Counted from the first letter of the stretch, positions 1-9,131 are shown. The stretch: DNA of 64,000 nt from CBDDFN01 sp965227065 (GCA_965227065.1 CBDDFN010000010.1:248001-312000); one strand, 5' to 3'. Program-made: numbers and translations. The notes: generated from the letters alone by a model not told the origin.

Positions 1-7
1 CCCAGCC

Positions 8-67
8 CCGTGGTGATTTGAGCCGACCGGCTTGCGGCCACGTTAAACATCTCGCTAAAAGGTCGGG
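8..67 (+). promoter_or_regulatory. SAM-II riboswitch aptamer upstream of metZ
   Basis: The RNA folds as the H-type pseudoknot of the SAM-II (metA motif) aptamer. Bases 9-13 (CGTGG) pair with 38-42 (CCACG), and loop bases 23-28 (CCGACC) pair without mismatch with 61-66 (GGTCGG). The conserved TGATTTG (14-20) and GCTAAAA (54-60) strands are present. The next gene is metZ, a classic target of this alphaproteobacterial riboswitch, so high S-adenosylmethionine should lower expression. The 5' end of the transcript lies at or left of the window edge. Confidence 0.93.
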
Positions 68-88
68 AGGAACGCAATCTTTTGCCCA

Positions 89-119
89 CCCCGGCCCTTT
101 GCGACTGCCGGGGTTTTTT
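89..119 (+). terminator. Intrinsic terminator between SAM-II aptamer and metZ
   Basis: A 7-bp stem, CCCCGGC (89-95) with GCCGGGG (107-113), is followed directly by six T (114-119). It lies between the aptamer and the metZ start codon. The 5' arm (90-96, CCCGGCC) can instead pair with 61-67 (GGTCGGG, one G-U), and those are the bases used by the aptamer pseudoknot. This is the layout of a terminator/antiterminator switch. Seen by eye, not folded computationally. Confidence 0.85.
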
Positions 120-140
120 ATTGCGTGAAGGATTTTGATC

Positions 141-1331
141 ATGACCGACAGCTCAAAGTGGCACCCTCAAACCCAAGCCGTGCGCGGCGGGCTTGCCCGT
201 TCCCAATTCGGTGAGACGGCTGAGGCGCTGTATCTGACTAGCGGGTTCCGCTACGAACAGGCCGAAGTGGCCGAAGCGCGTTTTCTGGGTGAACAGGACG
301 GCTTCGTCTATTCGCGGTTCGGCAACCCGACCGTAGCAACCTTTGAGGAACGCTTGCGCCTTTTGGAAGGGGCAGAGGCGTGCAAGGCCACCGGCACCGG
401 CATGGCGGCGGTGAATGCGAGCCTGTTTGCCGCCCTGCGCGCCGGTGATCACGTGCTGGCCGCCCGTGCGCTGTTTGGCTCGTGCCGCTACATCATTGAT
501 GATCTGCTGCCGCGCTTCGGCGTTGAGACGACCGTCATTGATGGCCGCGATCTTAACCAGTGGAAGGCTGGTGTGCGGCCCAACACCAAGCTGTTGTTTC
601 TGGAGACGCCGACCAATCCGACACTGGAGCTGATTGACCTGCAGGCCGTTGCCGACATCGCCCATGAGGCGGGCGCGCGGCTTGTGGTCGATAATGTGTT
701 TGCCACACCCTTGCTGCAACGGCCGCTCGACCACGGTGCCGACATTGTCGTCTATTCAGCGACCAAGCATATTGACGGCCAGGGCCGGGTGCTGGGCGGC
801 GCGGTGCTTGGCACCGAAGAGTATATTATGGAAGAGCTTCTTCCTTACATCCGCAACACCGGCCCGTCCCTGTCGCCGTTCAATGCCTGGGTGCTGACCA
901 AATCGCTTGAGACGCTTGATATGCGGATCAAGGCCCACTGCACCGGCGCAGAACAGGTGGCTGAGGCACTGGCGGGCTTTGTCGGCACCAAGCTTAAACA
1001 GGTCTTGTATCCGACCCGGCCTGATCATCCGCAATATGCGCTGGCGCAAAAGCAGATGAGCGGTGGCGGCTCGGTCATCGCCTTTGAGCTTGAAGGCGGC
1101 AAGGCAGAAGCCTTCCGGCTGCTCAATGCGCTGGAACTGGTGGATATTTCAAACAATCTGGGCGACGCGAAAAGCCTGATCACCCATCCTGCCACCACGA
1201 CCCATCAGCGGATCGGGCCCGAGGCGCGGGCGGAACTGGGCATCAGTGACGGCTTTTTGCGCCTGTCGGTCGGCCTTGAAGACCCCCGTGATTTGATCAC
1301 CGATCTCAGCCAGGCTTTGGACAAAGTCTGA
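141..1331 (+). CDS. metZ: O-succinylhomoserine sulfhydrylase MetZ
   Basis: This PLP enzyme of the Cys/Met metabolism family makes homocysteine directly from O-succinylhomoserine and sulfide, bypassing cystathionine, in the cytosol. The 396-residue length is normal. The N-terminal SRFGNPT stretch and the PLP lysine in SATKHIDGQG (about K209) are intact. The start is taken as ATG 141, 8 nt after an AAGGA ribosome site, rather than the in-frame TTG at 135. The SAM-II riboswitch upstream fits a methionine-pathway role. O-acetylhomoserine use cannot be excluded from sequence alone, but MetZ is the usual alphaproteobacterial partner of this riboswitch. Confidence 0.93.
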   Translation: MTDSSKWHPQTQAVRGGLARSQFGETAEALYLTSGFRYEQAEVAEARFLGEQDGFVYSRFGNPTVATFEERLRLLEGAEACKATGTGMAAVNASLFAALRAGDHVLAARALFGSCRYIIDDLLPRFGVETTVIDGRDLNQWKAGVRPNTKLLFLETPTNPTLELIDLQAVADIAHEAGARLVVDNVFATPLLQRPLDHGADIVVYSATKHIDGQGRVLGGAVLGTEEYIMEELLPYIRNTGPSLSPFNAWVLTKSLETLDMRIKAHCTGAEQVAEALAGFVGTKLKQVLYPTRPDHPQYALAQKQMSGGGSVIAFELEGGKAEAFRLLNALELVDISNNLGDAKSLITHPATTTHQRIGPEARAELGISDGFLRLSVGLEDPRDLITDLSQALDKV

Positions 1332-1379
1332 CCACACTGCTAGGGAAGACTGAAGCCAAAGGAGACTTTGGAGAGGCGA

Positions 1380-1772
1380 ATGTACCGTGCCACCACACAC
1401 CATATTCAAGTGACCGTTGAACCGGACTTTTTGACCGAGCAGTCGGAGCCCGATGAGCATCACTTTGTCTGGTCCTATACGATCGAGATCGAAAATCTGG
1501 GCCGTATTCCCGTGCAGTTGCGTCACCGTCATTGGATTATTACCGATGCACAGGGCCGTGAGCAGGAGGTGCGCGGGGCCGGTGTGGTGGGCGAACAGCC
1601 CATCTTGGAACCCGGTGAAAGCTTCACCTATACATCGGGCGCGCCACTGTCGACACCGTCGGGCTTTATGCGCGGCCACTACCAGATGCAAACCGAAGCC
1701 GGGGATGTCTTTGATGTTGAAATTCCCGCCTTTTCACTCGACAGCCCCTATGATGTGGCGCGGGTGCACTGA
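1380..1772 (+). CDS. apaG: ApaG family protein
   Basis: A 130-residue protein matching the ApaG family throughout: MYRATTHHIQVTVEP at the N-terminus, the IENLG and GVVGEQPILEPGESF core, and MRGHYQM near the C-terminus. ApaG has a fibronectin-III-like fold and has been linked to Co2+/Mg2+ handling and to Ap4A in enterobacteria; its biochemical role here is not shown by sequence. ATG 1380 follows a GGAGAGG ribosome site at 1370-1376, better than the TTG 12 nt upstream. metZ lies 48 nt upstream and folE 68 nt downstream on the same strand. Confidence 0.93.
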   Translation: MYRATTHHIQVTVEPDFLTEQSEPDEHHFVWSYTIEIENLGRIPVQLRHRHWIITDAQGREQEVRGAGVVGEQPILEPGESFTYTSGAPLSTPSGFMRGHYQMQTEAGDVFDVEIPAFSLDSPYDVARVH

Positions 1773-1840
1773 TTTCGCTAACGCGCGGAGTAAACCGCGC
1801 CATACGGACCCGCGTAACAGGGTCGTAGAAGGAGGACGTC

Positions 1841-2470
1841 ATGACCGCACAAAGCCGTGACGAAGACAAAGTCATTCATCTTGACCGGCCCAGCCGGGAA
1901 GAAGCCGAAGCCGCCGTGCGCACCTTGTTGCGCTGGGCGGGTGATGACCCGACCCGCGAGGGATTGCTTGATACGCCCGCGCGTGTCGCGCGCGCCTATG
2001 AAGAATGGTTCCAGGGCTATACCGAAGATCCGGTCGAATATCTCGAGCGCATCTTTGAAGAAGTTGAAGGCTATGACGAGGTCATCCTTCTGCGTGACAT
2101 CCGGGTCGAAAGCTATTGTGAGCATCACATGGCACCGATCATCGGCCGGTGCCACGTTGCTTATCTGCCCACAAACCGGGTGGTCGGCATTTCCAAGCTC
2201 GCCCGTGTGGTTGAAACCTATGCGCGGCGGTTCCAGGTGCAGGAAAAGCTGACCGCGCAGATCGCCAATACGATTTCGGAGGTGCTTCGCCCCCGCGGCG
2301 TGGCAGTGATTGTCGAGGCGCAGCATCAATGCATGACCACGCGCGGCGTGCACAAGCCCGGCGTGTCCATGGTGACGTCGAAAATGCTGGGCGAGTTCCG
2401 CAACAATCCGGCAACCCGGAAAGAGCTGCTCGCCATTCTGGGTCATCCGACCTCGCGTTTCGAAGGTTAA
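1841..2470 (+). CDS. folE: GTP cyclohydrolase I
   Basis: FolE converts GTP to dihydroneopterin triphosphate, the first step of folate (and queuosine/pterin) synthesis. The 209-residue length is typical. The zinc-site residues are present: C93 and H96 in SYCEHHMAP, and C164 in the QHQCMTTRGV loop. A strong AAGGAGG ribosome site sits 5-11 nt before ATG 1841. The 68-nt gap after apaG holds two short hairpins (1783-1800 and 1807-1824); they do not carry the conserved bases I expect of a THF-II folE riboswitch, so no regulator is called. Confidence 0.96.
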   Translation: MTAQSRDEDKVIHLDRPSREEAEAAVRTLLRWAGDDPTREGLLDTPARVARAYEEWFQGYTEDPVEYLERIFEEVEGYDEVILLRDIRVESYCEHHMAPIIGRCHVAYLPTNRVVGISKLARVVETYARRFQVQEKLTAQIANTISEVLRPRGVAVIVEAQHQCMTTRGVHKPGVSMVTSKMLGEFRNNPATRKELLAILGHPTSRFEG

Positions 2471-2503
2471 GTACGATATAGTCCCGCCTTCTGAGGTGCG
2501 GGA

Positions 2504-3964
2504 ATGTATGATCTTCGTCCCATATTACTGGTCAATGGTGTGCTGCTGGCGGCGCTTGGCGTCGCCATGCTGGTGCCGGCGTTGGTGGATGCTTTTGCGG
2601 GCAATTCCGACTGGCAGGTCTTTTTGACGGCTGCGGGTGTGTCGGTCTTTATCGGTGGCGGGCTGGTGATTATGAACCGGTCGGGTCCCGGCGGGGGGAT
2701 GACGCATCTGTCGGTGCCGCAAGCTTTCTTGCTGACAACGTCGGTGTGGGTGTCGCTGACCGCCTTTTCGGCCTTGCCGCTTGTCTTCACCAATCTGGGG
2801 CTGAGCTATACCGACGCCTTCTTTGAGGCCATGTCGGGCATCACCACAACCGGTGCCACGGTCATTGTCGGGCTTGATGATGCCCCGCCGGGTATTTTGC
2901 TGTGGCGGTCGATCCTGCAATGGCTCGGCGGTATCGGCATCATCGTTATGGCGATTGCGGTTTTGCCGATGCTGCAAATTGGCGGGATGCAGCTGTTCCG
3001 GCTTGAAAGTTCCGACACGTCGGAAAAGATTTTGCCGCGCGCCGCCCAGATCGCATCGGGGCTGACCTATTTTTATATCGGCTTCACGCTTTTGGTGTTC
3101 GTCTCCTACTGGATCGCGGGGATGACATCGTTTGATGCGCTCAACCACGCCATGACGACCGTGGCGACCGGCGGCTTTTCAACCCACGACGCCTCAATCG
3201 GCTATTTCGATGCGACCCATATTGAATGGGTGGTGATCTTTTTCATGATTCTGGGCGGCATGCCGTTCTTGCTGTTCATCGCCGCCCTGCGCGGCAAGGC
3301 TGGCATGCTGTTTCGCGATGATCAGGTCCGCCTGTTTCTTGTCATCATCATTTTGACCACCGCGGCGATGACCATCTGGCACCTGCATGGCAAGACCGTA
3401 CCGGGCGAGCATGCGGTGCGCGCCTCGGTCTTTGCGGTTGTCACCAATCTGACCGGCACCGGCTATGGCGCGGAAGATTACAGCGCCTGGGGGCCATTTG
3501 GTTCGGCGCTGGTTCTGCTCATGATGTTCATTGGTGGGTGCGCGGGCTCGGCCGCCTGCGGCATCAAGATATTCCGGGTGAAGGTTCTGCTTGAGCTGAT
3601 CAAAGTGGAGATCCGCAAAGTGCTGCACCCGCACGGCGTGTTCGTACCGCGCTATAATAAGCGCCCGATCAGCGAGGATGTTCTCAGCTCGGTGGGCAGT
3701 TTCATTTTCCTCTATATCGCGATCTTTGTCGGCATCGCGCTGGCGCTGGCGGCCATCGGGCTTGATTTTGAAACCGCTTTGTCGGGCGCGGCGACCAGCC
3801 TGTCCAATGTCGGTCCAGGTCTTGGGCCGGTGATTGGCCCTTCCAGCACCTTTGCCAGCCTGCCCGATGCCGCTAAATGGATCTTGTCGGGTGCCATGCT
3901 GCTGGGGCGGTTGGAACTTGTTACCGTGCTGGTCCTGTTTTCACGCCGGTTCTGGCGCAATTAA
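2504..3964 (+). CDS. trkH: TrkH-type potassium uptake transporter
   Basis: A polytopic inner-membrane protein of 486 residues, the normal size for TrkH/TrkG. It shows the repeated selectivity-filter segments of the Trk/Ktr/HKT family, for example SGITTTGATV, TTVATGGFST and TGTGYG, each between hydrophobic helices. Together with the NAD-binding regulator TrkA (not in this window) it takes up K+. It starts 33 nt after folE and ends 23 nt before argE, so it is probably co-transcribed. Confidence 0.93.
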   Translation: MYDLRPILLVNGVLLAALGVAMLVPALVDAFAGNSDWQVFLTAAGVSVFIGGGLVIMNRSGPGGGMTHLSVPQAFLLTTSVWVSLTAFSALPLVFTNLGLSYTDAFFEAMSGITTTGATVIVGLDDAPPGILLWRSILQWLGGIGIIVMAIAVLPMLQIGGMQLFRLESSDTSEKILPRAAQIASGLTYFYIGFTLLVFVSYWIAGMTSFDALNHAMTTVATGGFSTHDASIGYFDATHIEWVVIFFMILGGMPFLLFIAALRGKAGMLFRDDQVRLFLVIIILTTAAMTIWHLHGKTVPGEHAVRASVFAVVTNLTGTGYGAEDYSAWGPFGSALVLLMMFIGGCAGSAACGIKIFRVKVLLELIKVEIRKVLHPHGVFVPRYNKRPISEDVLSSVGSFIFLYIAIFVGIALALAAIGLDFETALSGAATSLSNVGPGLGPVIGPSSTFASLPDAAKWILSGAMLLGRLELVTVLVLFSRRFWRN

Positions 3965-3987
3965 CGGACGCATGGTAAGTCCGGGCC

Positions 3988-5169
3988 ATGATCACACGCT
4001 CCGATATTCTCGATGTTTTGACCCGCCTGATCGGCTTTGACACGGTCAGCCGGCATTCCAACCTGGCATTGATTGACTGGGTTGAAGACCGGCTCAAAGC
4101 CCATGGTGCCACCACGCAGCGGTTTTTGAACGAGGATGGCCGCAAGGCCAATCTGTGGGCCACCATCGGCCCCGATGTGCGCGGCGGCATCGTGCTGTCG
4201 GGCCATACCGATGTGGTGCCGGTCGATGGTCAGGATTGGGACACTGATCCTTTCGTGCTGACCGAAAAAGACGGCAAGCTTTATGGGCGTGGCACCTCGG
4301 ACATGAAGAGTTTTTCTGCGCTCGCGCTTGGCTTTTTGCCCGCGATGAAGGCCGCCGATCTCAAGCGGCCGATCCATTTTGCCTTGAGCTATGATGAAGA
4401 GATCGGCTGCACCGGCTGCCGGTCCATGGTCGACTATGCCGGTGCGCGCGATCCCAAACCCGGCTTTGTCATTGTCGGTGAGCCCACAGGGTGGGAGCTT
4501 GTGGATGCGCATAAGGGCATCAATGTCTATCAGGTCGAAGTGACCGGGCTTGAAGCGCATTCAAGCCAGACCCATAAGGGCGTCAACGCCATCACCTATG
4601 CGGCGCGGTTGATCGCGTTTCTGGATCAGATTGAAGACAAGTTGATCAAGGCGGGCGATCCCACAGGCCGGTTTGATCCGCCTTACACCAGTCTGCATAT
4701 CGGGGTCATGTCGGGCGGTACCGCGCAAAATATCATCCCGCGCAAATGCCGCTTCACCTTTGAGTTTCGCCCCTTGCCGAGCACCAATGTGCCGGTGCTG
4801 ATCACCGATATTCGCGATTATGCCGACAAGATCCTCAGCGCGGAGATGAAGGCTAAAGCCGCCGCGATCGGCGCAGGTACCGACGAAATCGGCATCACAA
4901 TTTCTGAGGGTGCCCATGTGCCGGCATTGGCGCAGGGCTCGGCCACCGATGCGCTCGGCGCGATGATGCGGCTGGCTGAAACCAACGTGTCGGAGGCTGT
5001 TTCTTACGGCACCGAGGCGGGCCATTTCGCCAATGAAGGTTTGCCGACCTATGTGTGCGGTCCGGGATATATCTCTGAGGCGCACAAGCCCAATGAGTTC
5101 ATCGCCCTTGAGCAGCTTGACGAAGGCATGAAGTTTTTTGAGCGGCTGATTGCGCTCGCCTCTGAGTGA
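3988..5169 (+). CDS. argE: Acetylornithine deacetylase
   Basis: An M20-family metallopeptidase-fold enzyme of 393 residues. The metal-binding motif SGHTDVVPVDGQDW (H73, D75), the bridging-aspartate segment RGTSDMKSF (D105) and the catalytic DEEIGCTG acid pair are in place. ArgE removes the acetyl group from N-acetylornithine. Arginine genes argD and argF lie just downstream on the other strand, supporting this call over succinyl-diaminopimelate desuccinylase. Its stop codon directly abuts the convergent hslO stop with no spacer. Confidence 0.9.
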   Translation: MITRSDILDVLTRLIGFDTVSRHSNLALIDWVEDRLKAHGATTQRFLNEDGRKANLWATIGPDVRGGIVLSGHTDVVPVDGQDWDTDPFVLTEKDGKLYGRGTSDMKSFSALALGFLPAMKAADLKRPIHFALSYDEEIGCTGCRSMVDYAGARDPKPGFVIVGEPTGWELVDAHKGINVYQVEVTGLEAHSSQTHKGVNAITYAARLIAFLDQIEDKLIKAGDPTGRFDPPYTSLHIGVMSGGTAQNIIPRKCRFTFEFRPLPSTNVPVLITDIRDYADKILSAEMKAKAAAIGAGTDEIGITISEGAHVPALAQGSATDALGAMMRLAETNVSEAVSYGTEAGHFANEGLPTYVCGPGYISEAHKPNEFIALEQLDEGMKFFERLIALASE

Positions 5170-6087
5170 TCAGACCTCGTCCGACGCGTGAATATCGCCG
5201 GGCGCAAAGTCGAAGCGGCGTGAGCAAAACTCGCAGGTCACTTCGATCAGGCCGCTATCGGCGATCATGTCGGTGATGTCGGCGCGCGGGAACTGTGCCA
5301 ATGTCTGCTCGATCTTGAGACGCGAACAGCGGCACCCCTGGGCCACGCTTTGAGGCGGGAAAATGCGCGCGCCATCTTCGTGATAAAGCCGGTAAACCAG
5401 ATCAGACGGGGCGAGATCAGGATCGGTCAGCTCGCCATCCTTGACGGTGTTGAGCAGCGCCTCGGCGCGCGGCCATGCATCCTCGTCGGGTTTGTCGAGT
5501 TGAATGCCCGCTTCGGGCAGATGCTGGATCAGCATGCCGCCTGCGCGCCAGCCCGCATCGCGGCCCATCACCTTGGCGGTGGCGAGCCGGACGGCGGTGG
5601 GGATTTGTTCTGACTGGTTGAAATAGCTCAAGGCGCAATCGGCCAGCCCGGTTTCACCGGCAGGGACAATGCCCTGATAGCGGTCCATATCGCCTTGGGG
5701 ATCGATGGTGAGGGCAAAGCTTGCCTTGGGCCCCACCAGCTCGGCAAAGCTCAGCCCATCGGATATGGCCGCGCCGTCATGCTGGATATAGCCGCGCAAT
5801 TGGCCTGCGCCGACGCCATCAGAGGTAAAGTCCGCCGCGATCAGCTTGATGGGGCCGGTGCCTTTCAGTTGCAGCGAAAAAATTCCGGCAAATTTAAGCG
5901 AGGAGCCCAGCAGCGTGGTCAGCGCCAAAGCGTCCCCCAGCAAGCGCGCCACCGCATCGGGATAGGCATGCGCCTCCAAAATCGTGTTGAGCGCGGGGCC
6001 AAGGCGTACAAAACGGCCCCGGACATTGGCGCCTTCAACCTTGAAGGGATAAATCTGATCGTCCAGCGCGTCCGACGCGGCGGTCAT
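5170..6087 (-). CDS. hslO: Hsp33 redox-regulated chaperone
   Basis: A cytosolic holdase activated by oxidation. The C-terminal zinc switch is visible as CRC followed about 30 residues later by CEFC, matching the CxC...CxxC pattern of Hsp33. The length is about 305 residues, as expected. The start is taken as the ATG at 6087-6085, which overlaps the argF stop as ATGA; a GTG three codons upstream is the alternative. It is the last gene of argD-argF-hslO, a common alphaproteobacterial arrangement. Confidence 0.93.
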   Translation of the reverse strand: MTAASDALDDQIYPFKVEGANVRGRFVRLGPALNTILEAHAYPDAVARLLGDALALTTLLGSSLKFAGIFSLQLKGTGPIKLIAADFTSDGVGAGQLRGYIQHDGAAISDGLSFAELVGPKASFALTIDPQGDMDRYQGIVPAGETGLADCALSYFNQSEQIPTAVRLATAKVMGRDAGWRAGGMLIQHLPEAGIQLDKPDEDAWPRAEALLNTVKDGELTDPDLAPSDLVYRLYHEDGARIFPPQSVAQGCRCSRLKIEQTLAQFPRADITDMIADSGLIEVTCEFCSRRFDFAPGDIHASDEV

Positions 6088-7017
6088 GACAGGCACCAGG
6101 CAAGAATGGCCTTTTGGGCATGCAGCCGGTTTTCAGCCTCGTCGAAAACGACGGACCGGGGGCCATCAATCACCTCGGCGGTGACCTCGTCGCCGCGATG
6201 GGCGGGCAGGCAATGCATGAACACCGCCTCGGGATCAGCCAGCGCCATCAGCGCCTCGGTCACCTGATAAGGGGCAAGCAGCCGGTGGCGGCTTTCGGCA
6301 TCCTTGTCTCCCATGGACACAAAAGTATCGGTCACCAGACAATGCGCGCCGGTGGCGGCGGCTTGCGGGCTGTCGCTGAGTTCCAGCGCATCGCCGGCCC
6401 AGTCAATCAGCTCGGCCGGGACGTTCAGCTCATCGGGACACGACAAAGCCAGCGTGAAATCGAGCCGCTTGGCCGCGTGGATCCAGCTCACCGCAACATT
6501 GTTGCCATCGCCGATCCAGGCGATGCGCTTGCCCGCAATCGTGTCGAAATGTTCTTCAAAGGTCTGAATATCAGCCACGATCTGGCAGGGATGGCTTTTA
6601 TCGGTCAGCCCGTTAATCACCGGAACCGTGGCATGCTCGGCCAGTTCGACAATCGAGGAATGATCATGGGTGCGGATCATGATCGCATCGACATAGCGTG
6701 ACAGCACAGCGGCTGTATCGGCAATGGTTTCGCCCCGGCCCAGCTGCATATCATCGCCGCGCAGCACAATCGCCTGGCCGCCAAGCTGGGTCATGGCGAC
6801 CTCAAAGCTCACCCGCGTGCGGGTTGACGGTTTTTCAAACACCATGGCGAGCATGCGGCCCTTGAGCGGCTTGTCGGTTGTCGGTGTCGGCCTGTCCGGT
6901 GCGGCCATGGCGGCCATGCTTGCGCACCTTGGCGTCATCCAGAATGGCGCGCAGATCGCCTGCGCTCACCTGATTGATATCGATGAAATGGTTCGGTTTT
7001 TTGCGGGGCGCGGTCAT
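6084..7017 (-). pseudogene. argF: Ornithine carbamoyltransferase gene with a +1 frameshift
   Basis: ArgF makes citrulline from ornithine and carbamoyl phosphate. The N-terminus (ATG 7017, beginning MTAPRKKPNHFIDI) is in one frame. From about 6876 the rest continues in another frame with all the key motifs: FEKPSTRTRVSFE, HPCQ and MHCLPAHRGDE. Removing one base from the ACAACCGACAAG region (about 6870-6880) restores an uninterrupted protein of about 310 residues, the normal length. ATG 7017 overlaps the argD stop (ATGA). With every catalytic motif kept, a sequencing or assembly error, or a very recent mutation, is likelier than an old pseudogene. Confidence 0.88.
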
Positions 7018-8195
7018 GGCCGATCCTTCGCGGAAAATGTTTGGGCGGTTTTTTCGAGCGCCGCGATGGCCTCGGCCACTTCGGCCTCACCAATATTGAG
7101 CGGCGGCAAAAGCCGCACGACATTATCGCCTGCCCCGACCCCCAGCATATGCTGGTCGAGCAGACGGGCAACAAAATCTGTGTTGGGAACCTTGAGCTTG
7201 AGCCCGATCATCAGACCCTTGCCGCGCAATTCCTCAAACACATGCGGATATTCATCCAGCAGCCGGGACAGCTGTTGGCGGAACAGGGTTGCGACATGGC
7301 TGACATGGTCGAGAAATTCGGGTTTCGCGACAATATCCAGCACCGCATTGCCCACAGCCGTGGCCAGCGGGTTGCCGCCAAAGGTGGAACCATGGCTGCC
7401 TGCAATCATGCCCTTGGCCGCCTCTTCGGTGGCCAGGCACGCGCCCAGCGGGAAGCCCCCGCCAATACCTTTGGCAATCGCCATAATATCGGGTTCAATC
7501 CCGGCCCATTCATGGGCAAACAGCTTGCCGGTCCGGCCAACGCCTGATTGCACCTCATCAAAGATCAGCAGAATGCCGGTCTCGTCCGCGATGGTTCTCA
7601 GATCGCGCAGATAATCATTTTCAAAGGTGCGGATACCGCCCTCGCCCTGAATGGGTTCAACCAGGATGGCGGCGGTCTCATCGGTGATGGCATCGCGGAC
7701 GGCTTTGGTTGAGCCGTGGGGGACCTGATCAAAGCCCTCCACCTTGGGACCGAAACCCTTCAGATGTTTTTCCTGATTGCCCGCCGCAATCGTGGCCAGC
7801 GTCCGGCCATGAAACGCCCCTTCAACCGTGATGATCCGGTAGCGTTCGGGGCGGCCATCGGCGTCCATATATTTCCGCGCCATCTTGATTGCGCACTCGC
7901 ACGCCTCAGCGCCCGAATTGGTGAAGAACACCGTGTCGGCAAAGGTCAGATCGCACAGCCGGGCGGCAAGCTTTTGCTGGCCGGGAATGTGATAGAGGTT
8001 GGAGGTGTGCCAAAGCTTCTGCGCCTGTTCGGTCAAGGCCGCGATCAGATGGGGATGGGCATGGCCCAGCGAATTGACCGCAATGCCTGCGCCCATGTCG
8101 AGATAGCGCGTGCCGTCAGGGGCAATCGCATAGGCGCCCTCGCCCTTTTCAAAGGCGAGATCATAGCGTCCATAGGTGGGCATGACCGGTTCCAT
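7014..8195 (-). CDS. argD: Acetylornithine aminotransferase
   Basis: A class III PLP aminotransferase of 393 residues that transfers the amino group to N-acetylglutamate semialdehyde in arginine synthesis and can also serve lysine synthesis. Visible motifs include FTNSGAEACE, the FDEVQSGVGRTG cofactor-binding segment and the PLP lysine in AIAKGIGGGFPLGA. ATG 8195 has an AAAGG-type ribosome site; a second in-frame ATG at 8183 is possible. It is the first gene of the argD-argF-hslO unit and probably has its own promoter, because a terminator lies just upstream at 8216-8250. Confidence 0.94.
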   Translation of the reverse strand: MEPVMPTYGRYDLAFEKGEGAYAIAPDGTRYLDMGAGIAVNSLGHAHPHLIAALTEQAQKLWHTSNLYHIPGQQKLAARLCDLTFADTVFFTNSGAEACECAIKMARKYMDADGRPERYRIITVEGAFHGRTLATIAAGNQEKHLKGFGPKVEGFDQVPHGSTKAVRDAITDETAAILVEPIQGEGGIRTFENDYLRDLRTIADETGILLIFDEVQSGVGRTGKLFAHEWAGIEPDIMAIAKGIGGGFPLGACLATEEAAKGMIAGSHGSTFGGNPLATAVGNAVLDIVAKPEFLDHVSHVATLFRQQLSRLLDEYPHVFEELRGKGLMIGLKLKVPNTDFVARLLDQHMLGVGAGDNVVRLLPPLNIGEAEVAEAIAALEKTAQTFSAKDRP

Positions 8196-8215
8196 GGTCC
8201 CGCACCTTTCCTCTT

Positions 8216-8250
8216 TAAAAACAAAGGGGGCGCCCCGCGTGAGGGCGCCC
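8216..8250 (-). terminator. Intrinsic terminator after the ABC permease gene
   Basis: Two copies of the self-complementary GGGCGCCC (8228-8235 and 8243-8250) form an 8-bp stem with a 7-nt loop. Read on the minus strand the hairpin is followed by CCTTTGTTTTTAAA, a T-rich tail. It lies between the end of the permease gene (8315) and argD. Confidence 0.75.
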
Positions 8251-8314
8251 GTCCAATAGAAAGCGCGGATTATGCTGAGCCGCCCTTAAGGAGTCAATCG
8301 GGGCGTGTGCGCCC

Positions 8315-9131
8315 CTATGCCTTGAGACGCCAGCCGGTGTGGAACACGCGGTGGCACAGCACCCACAACACAATGTTGATGCCGGTGATGATGGCAGCGC
8401 CCAGCCATAGGGGGCTGTCGGCATAGCCGGTAATGCCCGCCCGGAACCCGTCAATCATATAGAAGAAGGGGTTGAACGCTGAAATCATCTGGAAGGCTTC
8501 AGGCAATTGATTGACCGAATAGAAGGTGCCCGACAGGAAGGTCATCGGCATGATGATGAAATTGGTCACGGCTGCCATATGATCAAATTTGTCGGACCAT
8601 ACGCCCGCCAGAATGCCAACCAGCGACATGAGCAGCGAGGCCGAGGCGGCAAAGAACAGGGCGGCCACGAAGTTGGCCGGGGCGAGATCAACAAAGAAGG
8701 CAAGGATCAGGCCGGTGGCGCCCGCCACGACCAGCCCGCGTGTCGCCCCGCCAATGGCATAGGCAAAGGTCAGCTCCCCCCGCCGACAAGGGCGGCATCA
8801 GGCTATCGACAATATTGCCTTGCACCTTCGAGATCAGCAGCGAGGAGCCGGTATTGGCAAAGGCGTTCTGCAAAACCGCCATCATGATCAGCCCCGGCGC
8901 CAGAAACTCCACAAACGGGATGCCGTGCACATCAGGCCGGGTGGCGCCGATGGCGAGCGAGAACACGGTGAAGAACAGCAGGCTTGTCACCATGGGCGCG
9001 ATCAGTGTCTGCAGCCAGACATTGACGAAGCGCATGACCTCTTTCTTGTACAGCGTCCAGACGCCGAGCCAGTTGACACGGCCGATGGTGCGCACGCCCA
9101 AAGGCGGGAAGGAATAGGGAGTTTCAGACAT
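8315..9131 (-). pseudogene. ABC-2 type transporter permease with a frameshift at a C6/G6 run
   Basis: The product is an ABC-2 (YadH/NodJ-like) inner-membrane permease with about six hydrophobic segments. The first part (MSETPYSFPPLG, through LMPPLSAGG) is in one frame and the second (ELTFAYAIGG through the C-terminal HRVFHTGWRLKA) in another. The break is at a run of six C on the plus strand (8776-8781); five would restore one protein of 271 residues, the usual family length. No ATP-binding subunit gene adjoins it, since gcrA diverges upstream. A homopolymer error or a phase-variable tract are both possible. Confidence 0.85.

Noticed and set aside
1773..1840. Possible THF-II type folE riboswitch in the apaG-folE gap
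   Set aside because: Two hairpins and a purine-rich ribosome site are there, but the conserved GTTCAA-type strand and the ACTACG element I expect of THF-II are missing.
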